Assembly (NCBI GenBank): GCA_035235625.1
Contig: CP141148.1
Span: 12,795,659-12,859,658 of the forward strand
Direction of reading: 5' to 3'
Origin: Saururus chinensis
Lineage: Eukaryota > Streptophyta > Magnoliopsida > Piperales > Saururaceae
Length of the DNA: 64,000 bases
Part shown: positions 36,051 through 47,838 of the stretch, in pieces
Position numbering within the stretch: the first letter of the stretch is position 1
How the letters are laid out: each line of letters starts with the position of its first letter
The notes under the pieces: model-generated
Told to the model about the DNA's origin: nothing
Databases searched by the model: none
What the model saw: only the letters and a program-made list of their open reading frames with translations
Position numbers and translations under genes: made by a program

Positions 36051-36084
36051 CTCTAGCTCTAGCTCTAGCTCTAGCTCTAGCTCT
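36051..36084. repeat. (CTCTAG)n microsatellite
   Basis: Five to six units of a hexanucleotide directly next to the end of the ATG18-like fragment. Confidence 0.9.
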
Positions 36085-36354
36085 TCACGTGCCTTTGCAA
36101 CTTGGGAAGAGTATCTCGACAATGCCAATGCCCCCTCTGGGGGTGCCAGAGATGTAGTTGAAATCCCGGCGGAAGATCTCACGGAAGGGATCGCAGTTAT
36201 AGATGCAGAAGCGGCGGTCGGTGCCGGTGGCAAAGCAGTTGTGCTCCTGGTTAAAGGAGAGGTAGATGAAGGTAGGAAGGGAAGCTACCTGGGTCTAGGT
36301 CGGGGTTGGTAGGATCGGGGCCGGCGCTAGAGAGAGGCGAGGGGAGGTGGACAT
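36085..36354 (-). pseudogene. ATG18/WIPI-like autophagy gene fragment (first exon only)
   Basis: The minus-strand frame from an ATG at 36354 to a TGA at 36085 has one in-frame TAG at codon 20. After it comes [19 protein letters not shown], then [16 protein letters not shown] and [10 protein letters not shown]. These match the first propeller blade of plant ATG18 proteins, which bind PI3P on autophagosome membranes (consensus SFNQD..CFA.GTD.GFRIYNCDPF.EIFRR.F). Homology stops after VEILF and a hexanucleotide repeat begins. The L/FRRG lipid-binding motif and the other blades are absent. The stop and truncation make it a pseudogene fragment, probably captured by a mobile element or left by an old duplication. 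Confidence 0.82.
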
Positions 36355-37540
36355 GAAGAGGCGGGGTCAGCTAGAACATTAAAAGCGTGATGTAAAAAAC
36401 CGAGGGTGAGTTAGAGCATTAAAAGCTTGGTGCAAACTGTAGCAGTGGAAAAAAACTAAGGAGGCTGATTTCGTCGTTTAAAACAATGAAATCATAGAAT
36501 ATGTACAAAGTTTAATGTTCAATGCACTGGAAGGTAATGGCACGGCCCCAATCAAAGGACTGGAAAAAAATATTGTGATGCAATCATTGAAAGTCAAAAT
36601 AAAAAATGCAAAAGATAGTGCAATCATTGAAAGTCAAAATAAAAAAATTCAAAATTGTAGGCAAACTGGTGAGATGCATTGTAAGGAACGAAAAAAACAA
36701 AAAAAAGCTGATGAATGGGACGCCTGTTTATACTATATGGAGTTATGAAAATGATGGAATTCATAATATACACAAATATGGAAGTCCCATAATTGTGCTT
36801 TAAGTGCTTGTCTTGGCCATATAGAAGTCTTTGCTGATAAAATGACGCAGTATGTAGAGAATCATTGTTGGGGATGTATTTGCTTGAGGCAAGATTATTG
36901 GTTCTGGCTTGCGGAGTTGCCTTTACTATGAGCTCTTTAGACCAGCTATGATGATACGATCAACTTTTGTGCAAGAAGTTAGATAAGCTGGATTAATGTG
37001 AATCTTTAGGACGAGCTGGATTAACGTGAATCTTGGTGTACGGATCCCATGAATCTTGGTGTACGAATCCTCATAACGTAAAGCAATGATCAAGAATGAA
37101 TTATGGATTGAAGAATGTAGAGTTGGTGAGGTGCACATATTGCCACACATAGCGTTAGTTGTCGTGAATGATGTCAAAGAGTGTGACAATTTCATCCTTT
37201 AAAAGGATAAAATCAATATTACATGATTTTGTCCTTTTAAAGCGAAATCTTAGATAAGTTTTTTTACAGTTAATTTAAGACATTAATGCAATAAATTAAT
37301 TATTAAAATTGGTTGTTCAAGTACTAACCTTAACTTAAGCTTCTCAAATATCTTCTTTATTACTTCAATAAATTTATCAAGAGTTTATTCTTTTATGAAA
37401 ATATTATATTTATTCAACTAAGCACATAGCAAATTATACATATAAGTTGTTTTAACAAAATGACGAAGGCCTCTAAAAAACGCCTTTGTAACGCCTCTAA
37501 AAAACGTTTCCCTGAAAGGAATCAGCAACGTTGTTTGCAG
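36355..37540. other. Non-coding, nothing recognised
   Basis: No supported coding region. At 36980-37080 two short tandem duplications are visible (AGCTGGATTAA(T/C)GTGAATCT twice, ATGAATCTTGGTGTACG twice). Confidence 0.5.
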
Positions 37541-37765
37541 CGTTTTTTCTAAAGCACCAAACATGATTGATTTTTTAGCTTCATTTAGCGGCACTTTTAA
37601 AAGCGCCGCTAATAGTAAAAAATATATATGCTATCAGTGACACTTCATACATAAAAATACATATTACCATCAGTGGTGCTTTTTCAAAGTGCCACTAATG
37701 TTTTCTTAAATAAAAAAAGATATATTATTAGCAACGCTTCTAAGAAGCACCGCTTATTCTTTTAT
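37541..37765. mobile_element. CACTA-like subterminal repeat cluster, remnant
   Basis: Boxes such as TTTAGCGGCACTTTTAAAAGCGCCGCTAA and related pairs (CAGTGGTGCTTTTTCAAAGTGCCACTAA-like) repeat several times in both orientations. This is the same motif class as 5690-5918. No clear CACTA terminus is visible, so this is a remnant. Confidence 0.5.
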
Positions 37766-38287
37766 TAAAAAAAACAATATGAGATGTTTTTGGTTAAAAT
37801 TTTTAAAACCCTGCTTTTATAGCATATATAATTTTATTCAAATTAAAAAAACTTTTCCATAATACCTTCCACATGATGGTTATAGAAGTGAACTTTGGCA
37901 TAAAATCAATTGATATAGCAACTATTTATCCGTAAAGATTTAAAGACAACTATGTAGCTGACACATGGTCAAGAAGGTCCATACTAAAGTCAAGTACCCA
38001 AAGGAAAAATATTAAAGTTAAGTTGAAATTACCTAGCCCTAGCACAATTCGCTGGTAGTAAGACCAAAAATGTAATTGCTAGAAAGAAGTAAACAACTCA
38101 AGACTAACGCTAATAAAATTCAACCTTGGTTGCCAAATTATGCTATAATAAATATTCCCTCCATCAGCAGGAGGCAGTAGTTTATAGAGTATGAAAATGA
38201 TAGACTCTTTGCACTGTTCTATTTGTTCTTTTCTCAATGTTGACAACTAAACCAATCAAACACCATACATATTATATCTAAATGCAC
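37766..38287. other. AT-rich non-coding stretch
   Basis: No coding region or clear repeat seen. Confidence 0.45.
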
Positions 38288-38876
38288 AATTTTTTAAAAG
38301 AATGTGACTCTTTGAACCTCATTTTTATCCCTATGTCCCCCATTTCTATTTTACCCCACCTTCTTTTATTAAAAACTCCCACATCCCCCACTTCCCTTCT
38401 TTCCCATTTCTCCTTTCCCCCACTTCTTCCCTCTTCTACGGCGCCGGCACCAATGCCGGCAACCACTAACCCTGACCACCAGCGACGCTGGGCACGGCCG
38501 CCAGCACCAACGGCACTGGCGCCGCTGGGCACGGCGCCAACACCAGCGGCCGCTGTGCATAGCCACCAGCCACTGAGCGCTCCAGCAGCGGCCGCTGCGC
38601 CACTATGCGCAGCAGCCAGAGGCCGCGGTGCCACTGTGAGCAACGGACGCTATGCGTGGCGGCCAGAGGCTGCGGCGGCTGTCGGCCAGTGGCCGCTGCG
38701 CAGCTGGGCGCGGCAGCCTAGTGGCCGCTGGCCTCCCTAGTTGGCCATTGCCATGCCAGCGTCGGAGTTGAAAGAGAAGAGATGGAAGATGGGGGAAGGA
38801 AAGTAAAAATAAAAATTGTATGTTTGGGGGATATAGAGAAAAAAATGGGGTTTGAATTGCCACGTTCTTTTTAAAA
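38288..38876. mobile_element. Foldback/MITE-like element with GC-rich core (~590 bp)
   Basis: The left end TTTTTAAAAGAATGTGACTC and the right end (on the other strand) TTTTAAAAAGAACGTGGCAA match imperfectly. Similarity continues inward for about 60 bp (AACC(T/C)CATTTTT, CTATATCCCCCA-type). Between the arms lies ~330 bp rich in GCCGCTG/CAGCGGC variants. No transposase is encoded; frames open on both strands are Ala/Pro/Arg-rich by composition. A target duplication is not clear. A non-autonomous DNA transposon is the best explanation. Confidence 0.6.
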
Positions 38877-38883
38877 TCCACTA

Positions 38884-39433
<550 letters not shown>

Positions 39434-39439
39434 CTGAAG

Positions 39440-40029
39440 GAAAAATCTATTATAGAAACAAAATAGCATATGCGTCCCTGAGCATAACTAATGAAGACAA
39501 ACAAGAGACCAAAGAAAACAGTACAATGGCCAAATCAAGCAAGTGGCTGTGGAAAAGCAATATGGTGCTTGATCCTATTTGAAAGAGGCAACAAAAAACA
39601 TATCAGAAGCAAATGAAAACAGTATACTGGTCCAATAACATCAATGTATCTATGTCTTCAAACAAAATGTTTTATTGTCTCCCATTTATCGGTTGTGAAC
39701 CAGTGTAATAGTGTATGTAGTCAATGATTGTATTGATATGTTTTAGTAGGAACTCATATCACTACTTGATTCGTTCAAACTGCTGAAGTTGTTGTCTCTA
39801 TCAACTACATCCTTTTCAATCTCTACAGGGACACAGCTTGAGACTGGAGGATTGTAAAACATGTAGGTTTCTGTTACCTTTGCTGGGCTGCATAGAATGA
39901 TCAGTGAACCCATATTTTATCCCTATTATAGTCTAAAGGGGACTTTAGCATAGATTTTGATCCATGTCAAGTTCCCCATCTGATGCATGAAGCACATTCA
40001 TTTCTACCCTTTTAGAAGAAAAGAGTAGT
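39440..40029. other. Non-coding, nothing recognised
   Basis: This is where an SCPL first exon would be expected on the minus strand, but I find no match. No other feature is supported. Confidence 0.45.
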
Positions 40030-40091
40030 AAATAATAGTTTTGTATTTTCTTTTTGTAAAGTAAAAATGAGTTTGTATCTCATAATCTACT

Positions 40092-41161
40092 TTATAGCAT
40101 CCCAATGCTTCCTCCCTGAACCATGTACCTGCTAATAAGACCAACTGTTTGGATAATATTTGGCCTAGTGCACACTATAGCATATATTAGACAACCAACT
40201 GCACTTACATAAGATACTAGCTTCATACTTGAAATATCATCCTCTGTGGTGGGAAATAACTCTGTACTCAACTTGAAATGTGCAGCAAGAGGTGTACTAA
40301 TTGGTTTTGCATTGTTCATGTTAAACCTGTAAAACACCTTCACAATATACTTCCCTTGAAAGAGCCATAGCTTCCCAAGTACTCCGTCTCTCTGAATCTC
40401 CAAACCATGGATCCTTTTTGCAACTCCAAGATCCTTCATATCAAACTCATTTCCCAACTTAGATTTTAACAAGTTAATATCCGACATATTCTTAGCAGCA
40501 ATCAACATGTTATCAACATACAAAAGCAAATAGATATAAGAACTATCAAGAAGAACATGAAATTAAACACAATGATCATACTCACAACGTGTGTATCTGC
40601 TGTTCAGCATAAAAGAGTCAAACCTCTTATTCCATTGTCTTGGTGATTGCTTCAAGCCATATAAAGACTTTATCAACATATATACCAAGTCCTCCTTCCC
40701 TAGTTTTTCAAATCCCTCTAGCTGCTGCATTTAACTTTACTCTTCCAATTCCCCATGAAGAAATGTTGTCTTCACATCAAGTTGTTCAAGTTCTAGATCA
40801 TAGCAAGTAACCATAGCCAGCAAAATCCGAATAGAAGTGTGTTTTACTACTGGAGAGAAAATTTTATTAAAATCCACACATTCCTCTTGTGCATATCCTT
40901 TGGCTACTAACCTAGCCTTAAACCGCTCAGGTTCCTTGTCTAATGAAGCCTCCTTTTTTTTCTAAGCACCCATTTGCATCCAATAGCTTTTTTTCTTTTA
41001 AGTAGTTCAATCAACTCCCAAGTTTTATTCCTGTGTAGAGATTTCATCTCCTCCATCATGGTCGTCATCCACTTGTCATTGTCTTTAGATTTTATAGCAT
41101 CCTGAAAAAAAGATGGATCTCCACTACCAATGAATAAAGCAAAAGAAACCATATCCTTCAA
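40092..41161 (-). pseudogene. Copia reverse transcriptase, catalytic motif mutated
   Basis: The 41161-40940 frame has WMTTMMEEMKSLHRNKTWEL, the RT start. The 40529-40092 frame has LLYVDNMLIA, where the catalytic YVDD has become YVDN, then KYIVKVFYRFNM and ARPN-type C-terminal RT sequence. About 400 bp between them is frame-broken. The lost second aspartate alone should abolish polymerisation. Confidence 0.85.
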
Positions 41162-41512
41162 GCCATACTTGATTGTTACTCTGGTGTTTCTCTTTGCTCT
41201 TCCTTTTGCAATGTTATAAGGCTCCTGATGTTAATCATCACCCATATTAGGACATTGCTCCTTGTCTATACTATCCCCTTGAGCTTCTTCATCATTTATT
41301 TCCACCTGAACTTTCATTTGTTGTTAACTTTTTTGTTGCACTAAGTCACCATCCTGTTTAGATAACATTTGAGCCTCATTAAATACCACATCCCTACTAA
41401 AGACTACTTTCTTTACCTCTTTATCCCAAAATTTATATCCCTTTACTCATTTCTCATACCTAAGAAAAATACATTTTTTAGACTTAGAATTAAGCTTACT
41501 CCTTTGCATGTT

Positions 41513-42535
41513 CTAAATATGGACATATGCACGACACCAAAAAATCATAAGAGTGGAGTAAGCTATAGGATTTTCAGTCCATACCTCCTCGGGCACCTTC
41601 AAGTCAATAGTTATAGATGGTGACTTATTTATGATGTGACATACCATGTTAACTGCTTCATCCCAAAACTCCTTGTAAAGATTTGTATTCAACTTCATAC
41701 TCCTTGCCCTTTCCAAAAGTGTCTTATTCATCCTTTCTGCTACTCTATTTTGTTGTAAGGTTCTTGGATTAGTAAAGTGGCTTTCAATCCATTCATTCTT
41801 GCAGTAATCAACAAATTCTTTTGATTAGTATTCAGCCCCATTGTCTGACCTGAGACATTTCAACTGTTTTCCTGTTTGCTTTTCAACATGGGCCTTTCAC
41901 TGCTTGAACTTCATGAACACTTTTGATTTCTATTTCATAAAACATACCCACACCATCCTTCAATAGTCATCAATAAAAGACACAAAGTATTCAACCTTAT
42001 CTTTTGATGGAATTGAAGCTGGCCCCCAAATATCTGTGTTGATATACTCCAACACATCTTTACTTGTATGTTTCCCTGTGTGAAATCTTACCCTGCAATG
42101 TTTTCCATACAAATAATATTTACAGAAACATAATTTGCAGCTTTTGATGCCTTTCAACAATTTTCTTTTATGAAGTTCTTACATACCCTTTTCACTCATA
42201 TGCCCTAACCTCATATGCCACAAGTATGTTTCATCACCATTGCCTTCCATAGGAATAGTCACAGCAGCTCCACCTATAACTTTACTCCCTATTAATTTGT
42301 ATAGGTTTTCAACCTTTTGACCTTTCATCACCACCATTGCCCCTTTTGTAACTTTCAACACTCCACTTGTTGTATTAAACTTGCAACCAACTGCATCTAA
42401 TGCTCCCAAAGAGATCAGATTCTTTTTCAAATCAGGAACATATCTGACATTAATAAGTGTTAGAACTATGTCATCAAACATCTTAATTTTTATAATTCCT
42501 ACTCCAATGGTCTTATAGGTAACATTATTTCCCAT
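41513..42535 (-). pseudogene. Copia protease end, GAG-pre-integrase and integrase pieces
   Basis: The 42535-42179 frame has VRYVPDLKKNLISLGALD and YLWHMRLGHMSEKGM, the protease tail and pre-integrase zinc-binding start. The 42160-41960 frame has YINTDIWGPA and FVSFIDDY (first catalytic Asp region). The 41731-41513 frame has LLERARSMKL and FWDEAVNMVCHIINKSPS from the integrase end. Intervening parts are in other frames with stops. Confidence 0.82.
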
Positions 42536-42539
42536 TAGA

Positions 42540-43400
42540 ACAGATCCCCCATTAAATGACTCATAAGTATCAAATCAGTCATGATTAGGACACATGTGCT
42601 ATGAACAACCAGAATCTAAAATCCATGAATCATTAAAATAATTCATACTTGAAGTGACAGATAACGCATCAGCCTTAAAATCTCAGGTCAATCCTCCACC
42701 ATGCTAGCCTAACTAGAAGAAGCCACATTTTCCTTCTTCTTCTCTTGATCCTCCTTGCTTTTTCGACACTCATTTTTCATGTGTTCTTCTTTCTTGCAAT
42801 AATAGCATTCAATCTTTTTCTTTCCCTTTGACTTGGAGCAATACCTATTTTCATTAAACTCATTGTTCTTGAATCTTCCTCTTCCTCGATTATTTCCTTA
42901 AGCCACAAGACCTTCGCCTTACGAATCCTCAAGATTGGGCATCTTCCTCATCTCATTCAATAAGAGAGCATCCATAACTTTTTCCAACTCTATCCTCTCT
43001 TTCCCATATGATAGTGTTGTTACCATATATTCATATGAAGGTGAAAGAGATGCCAGAAGTAGTAGTATTTTGTCATCATCTTCAACCTTAACACCAATAC
43101 TAAGCAACTGAGATGTCAATTTGTTGAACATCTGGAAGTGCTCCAACAAATTTGTCTCTTCCGCCATCCTGAGAGCATACAATTGTTGCTTGATGAATAA
43201 CTTGTTTGTTAGAGTTTTTGTCATATACAAACTCTCCAATTTTTTCCAGAGTTTAAGAGCTAACTCCTCATCAATAACATTGTATAACACCTCATCAACA
43301 AGACAAAGACGAAGTACTTACCGCCTTCATCTCTAACTCCTCCTAGTCATCTTCACTCATACTTTCTAACTTTTTCAATTTTTCATACAACACTTTTAAT
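42540..43400 (-). pseudogene. Copia gag, zinc knuckle and protease start
   Basis: The capsid region (43290-42919) has KLWKKLESLYMTKTLTNKLF and LLLASLSPSYEYMVTTL. A few upstream codons (VLRLCLVDEV) are in another frame. The nucleocapsid knuckle CYYCKKEEHMKNEC (CX2CX4HX4C intact) lies near 42735-42815. The protease site WILDSGCS follows near 42620, with a stop two codons later. Frame breaks separate all three. Confidence 0.82.
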
Positions 43401-44640
43401 AGGCCCTAGGGGTTGTTTGAGAGGCTTGTAATTCAATCGGATATTTCTCAAGTGATAGTGGAAAGACTCTCTCCAGTCATAGACGTCAGTATCTTGCCAA
43501 ACCACGTAAATCTCGTGTCTTGTTCTATTTACTTTTTTATTATTTTTCTACTTTCTATTTGGATTGTGCCATTGTCAAAATTCTACAATAGGAGTATATA
43601 GGGAACACAACCGAGTGACAGGCTACTTGGCGAAATCAATATCTATATAGTGAGGGACCACGGTGTTGGGTGGGTGCTCCTTTGTGTTTGTTGTCTAGCA
43701 AAAAAACAACTAACTATTTTTTTTACTTTTTTATGGGACTATTTGGTGTAGACCGATGGTCTACATAAGCTAAATTAAAGATAAAAATATAAAAAATTAA
43801 TTAAAAAATAGCATAGCTAACTAGATTCTGATTTTTGAATTTTGAATTTCTAATCTTCTCTAAAATACACAATATATAGAAGAAATCTAAGCTAATCTTA
43901 ATAGAACTAGAAGATAATCTTTAATCTAATTTTAACTATATAAAGAGCATAGCTATTATGAATTATAATAGGAATCAAATCTAACCTAAAATAAGAATCT
44001 AATCTAATATAATCCAATTTAAAGTCAAATCCCAATTTTAGTGGACTATAAAGGCGAGACCTGACCCCTAGGGCGGGTCATAACACTATAATAGAACTTG
44101 TCTAGCCTGACCTATATTTATGAACCGAGGCTAGATGATACCCAAAAATGGTGAGAGCTTATAATAGTGGCAAAGTTTTGGAGCATTACCAACCCGGGTG
44201 CCAAAATTTTGGGATCCCATGAGGTGAGTTTACAACTTTAGAATCTACAAATTTAGCATTCCCAAAAAACGAGTGGGAGATAAAATTTAGAGAAAAAGTA
44301 GCCAGAGCTTATAGCTCACTGAGGTTACCTGGCCGTCAGATCATGGTTAGATACCATATAATCTAATGGCCAGCTAGCCAGAAATAATATAATAACTTAA
44401 ACAAACTAGTGGTCCAAATGCGGGCGTACGGTAAAATATAGGATAAAGTAAATAAAATACTAAGTTTCAAATTTTTAATGAGAAACCCAATTACCATTTG
44501 GCATCCAACTTAGCGGGTTGGAGATGCTCTTAAAACACTTCCAAAGTCCGGTGGCTTTACAAATATTAAGGGAAGCACCACCGCTCTTTCAGCAATCAAA
44601 CCAATCAAGCGCAGGAACAGTGAAGTACCAAACAACAAAA
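43401..44640. other. AT-rich non-coding stretch
   Basis: No coding region is supported. An imperfect hairpin (44329-44373, CTGGCC...GGCCAG with an ~18-bp stem) is the only structure seen. Confidence 0.45.
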
Positions 44641-44834
44641 CAGACTCTAGTTTAAAATGGTTCATTCATCTGTCATAGTTGTATAAATATTACCCAATAT
44701 AACTTGGCTTTACAGTCGCTGTACAATTTTTCCCTCAACTGAAGGCCGAAAAACTAGATTGAAAAAAAAATCGAAAACAATGTTTACATGGAGAGCACTC
44801 TATGATCAATCATCATAAAATTGTGTCGCCATGT

Positions 44835-47672
44835 TTACAAGGTGAAGTAATCTGGTGGGGGGTGCACAATTGGCGTGGTGGACATGGTCCTGTTGCCTTT
44901 CAGAACATAAGGCGCAACGGTGTCCTCCACTTGGACTGGGTCTGGGACTTGCACCACCCTCTCAGGTACAACTCTGTCTCCTTCCACTTTCCCCAGAACC
45001 TCAAAGTGCATCTGCACGCTATCAGGCTTTGTCCGCCACTCAGGGAAATTAGTCCAGTCCATCTCCCCCTCCTTCATCTTCCTCTCCACTCGGAAACTCA
45101 TCTTAATAGAAGTCTGTGCTGAAACCTCTGCTTTTACCAGCCGGAAAGAGCCTGCTTTCTTTGCCTTTTCGCCAAGAATCGAAGAAAGCAAATTTTCAAA
45201 CCCCTGCAAGTTGGAGTTTGACCCATCAATGGACGGAATAGGCCAGAGCGTAGAGAAACGATTAGGGCCGAGAATAGTGTGTCCATACACTTCTTCTACA
45301 GGAACAGCTGGAACTGTAGATTTTGATTTGGACAGTTCAACTAGACCAGGACCAAGGCGTTTAAGTTTAAGTTTGGATGGGGAGGAAGATGAGGGGGAGG
45401 TGAGGGAAGTGGGGCCGACTATTCGAAGGGAGAGAAGGGACTTCTTTTCAGTGAGAGAAGTGAGACGAAGGTGGTCGGCTAGAGTAAGAAGGCCTGAAGC
45501 AAGGTTGTTATCTGGGGTCCGGTTTAGGGGAAGTGGGAGGTCAAGTGGGTGACGTAGGCTAACAGATCGAGCTCCTGTAACTGTTACCACTGCACCCTCT
45601 GCTAGCATTACTTTCTTAACTACACCAGCATCCACATCATGCTGCAATGCAAGATAAGAGTGATAAGCCATATGTCAAAAGCCAGTTGCATACTGCTTTT
45701 CAAGGGCAACAAAGATTTTATATTTGTAGTATGGTATACCGATCAACAAAATTCCAGATGCGTTTTGTCAAAAAGACATGCATGATGAATGAGAACTTTA
45801 GTATAGAATTTGAGTCTGTCAAATGAATAACTTGGTAGCAAAAAACTTTTGCATAAACGGAAATAGGTTCAGTATCCATGGAATGTGTAAAATGCAAAAA
45901 GCCAGCAACAGAAATATGTCAAAACCATTGATCAAATAAATTCAAACTCACAATTCTTATGTTCACTCCCATTAAAATTAGTATAATTAAGACTAACAAA
46001 TAGCATCTATGAAAGAAAACCTGCACTCTCCCCAAATCAAATTAGTAAATTCTGACCGCTTGCAAGTAGGACTAATAGAAAAATATCATTGAAGTCAAAA
46101 GTCCTACTCTCTAATGTTCTATTTACTATCTAATATAACTAACACTCCATTACAAATCAAAACATCCTTGCCACTACTTTTTCCATGGATATATCTGCAA
46201 TCAAACATGTCTCATCATTCAAACAACGTGAGGCATTAATACTCCAAAACAAAGAACTCAATCTTAAGCTCTCTTAAATAGAGTTAATAGTTTTATAAAT
46301 CCCCCGACACTTAGCTTTTATCATATCCATATCATGTAGCTACTTTTATGTACCAGATATTTCATATAATCCTACACAGACAACCTGCTTATTAGATTAT
46401 TTCTCGGCTTTACACTGGAAATGGCTAAATTAATACTCAACTCCAGACAATAAAAACCTAGTTACCCTTCTCAAGATTGATTCCATGTTGCAAACACCCC
46501 TAAATAATAAATGTAAGGACAAAAATTTCTAATTGAAGTCTTTAAGAGAGATAAGAAAAGAAAATTCAGAGAAAAAAATTACCGGCAGTGACACTCTCAT
46601 ATCTTCTCCATCCTGAATCCAGAGCTCCATTGGCCCCGCAAGCTGAAAAGGTACCAAGACTGGCAAAACCTGCCCACCAGACTTGCCTGTCTCAGCCAAC
46701 CCATTCTCCACGGCCACCGGCTCCTCCTTAAAGATGGGTAAGTCGACATACTCCCATCGATTCACGTCCTCCAGAAGTTTGATCGGAAATGTCTTCTTAC
46801 CAACCTCAATGTCAAATTCGTAGGCCACAGAGTGCCCGACCAGTGCGTCCCGAATGTCAAACCCTGAAATCTTCAATTCCTCGGATTGGAATCCCAGCGC
46901 CTTAACAATCGCATCCCTCAGATCCTGAACGATCCCAACATCCAAAAATTCCATGACCATACAATCAACGAGTTCCAACCAATGCTTTCAATTATCTAAT
47001 CAGATTTCGCCTAATCTTCAATGGGAATCCACCCAAGATCGCAAACCAATGAAATCTCATATTAAATAAAAGAACTGAGATTAAAATTAAAAAAAATTAC
47101 CCAAAATCAACACAAAAAAGCGATCTTTCCCAAGTTTATTATCAGTTGAAAACAATAAAAGGTAATTGAAAAGACAAGTTAATACATCCATATTTAACTT
47201 CATTGGTCGATCGTTCACCTACAATCAATGTTGCTTGTCCTGAACGATTATTATGATTACCCGATTTCGCCTAGAAATTCAATACCAAAGAATTAACGGG
47301 TCTTCACCCAAGATCTTAAATTCAATCATCCAAGATCACATAAAATATCATTCTATACATAAAAACTGCGATTAAAAATAAAAATTCAACCCAAATTCAC
47401 ACAAGAAAGCGATATTTCCCAAGATTCTCCAGCTAAATTTTCGCCTAGAGTTAATCATCTACGACCATAACCAGAATCAATAACGAAAATCAACCGAGCT
47501 AAAAAAAAAGCAAAAATCAAGAAGGAAAAAAAAAAAAGCAGAAGAGAAAACTCACGGCGATGGCTTTGGGGGGCGGAGGACTGAGGGGATCAGGAGAAGA
47601 CAGCGACGGGGATGTTCCGGCGACGCAAAGTAGCACGAAGAACACGGCGAGAAGTTCGGACCGGAGCGCCAT
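44835..47672 (-). CDS. Conserved secreted/ER protein of unknown function, three exons, 441 aa
   Basis: Exon 1 is 47672-47556 (39 codons; MALRSELLAVFFVLLCVAG is a clear signal peptide), with donor GTGAGT. Exon 2 is 46984-46583 (134 codons), with an AG acceptor and GTAATT donor. Exon 3 is 45641-44835 (268 codons plus stop), after a TTGCATTGCAG acceptor. All junctions are phase 0. The mature protein has no membrane segment, a charged N-terminal half (VVDCMVMEFLDVG-like start, ISGFDIRDALVGHSVAYEFD), two N-glycosylation sequons (NRT at about 213 and 423) and no KDEL-type retention signal. I do not recognise the family with certainty. Size, signal peptide and UPR promoter sites make plant TIN1 (tunicamycin-induced 1) a candidate to test; that is inference only. 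The frame is intact, so it is probably active. Confidence 0.85.
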
Positions 47673-47746
47673 TGAAATCCAATGAACGATTTTGAACTTC
47701 TGATCTTCGGTCGGTGATGGGCATTGGGAGGGGGGCCGGGCGGCGG

Positions 47747-47753
47747 TATTTAT
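47747..47753 (-). promoter_or_regulatory. Probable TATA box (ATAAATA) of the secretory-protein gene
   Basis: The minus strand reads GATAAATACC about 75 bp upstream of the ATG at 47672, a normal distance for a short 5' UTR. Confidence 0.45.
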
Positions 47754-47788
47754 CGATTTGTAGGGACGCGGACGTCGGTCAGTCCAGC

Positions 47789-47796
47789 TGACGTGG
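47789..47796 (+). promoter_or_regulatory. UPRE-I type site TGACGTGG
   Basis: Matches the plant UPRE-I consensus TGACGTGR, a binding site of ER-stress bZIP factors (bZIP60/bZIP28). It lies about 40 bp upstream of the TATA box. Confidence 0.55.
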
Positions 47797-47838
47797 AAAA
47801 AGAGATCCAATAGGAATCGGAAAAATGATGCATGTTAG

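Larger units (their letters stand above)
40030..43400 (-). mobile_element. Decayed Ty1/copia retrotransposon body, no LTRs seen
   Basis: On the minus strand the domain order is gag, zinc knuckle, protease, integrase, reverse transcriptase, the Ty1/copia order. Every domain is broken by stops or frame changes. The sequence ends inside the RNase H lead-in (KHWDAIK then a stop). I could not find paired LTRs on either side, so the ends are approximate. The gag and protease parts recall the Tork-type plant copia lineage, but I cannot settle the lineage. Confidence 0.88.

Noticed and set aside
35964..36233. Minus-strand frame with repeated Glu-Leu
   Set aside because: A different frame of the ATG18 fragment running into the (CTCTAG)n repeat; the ATG18 frame explains the region.
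38282..38740. 152-codon Pro/Ala-rich frame (plus) and its minus-strand partner
   Set aside because: GC-rich low-complexity interior of a foldback element; both strands open for the same reason.
44920..45552. 210-codon plus-strand frame
   Set aside because: Antisense to exon 3 of the secreted-protein gene, whose splice signals and composition clearly support the minus strand.
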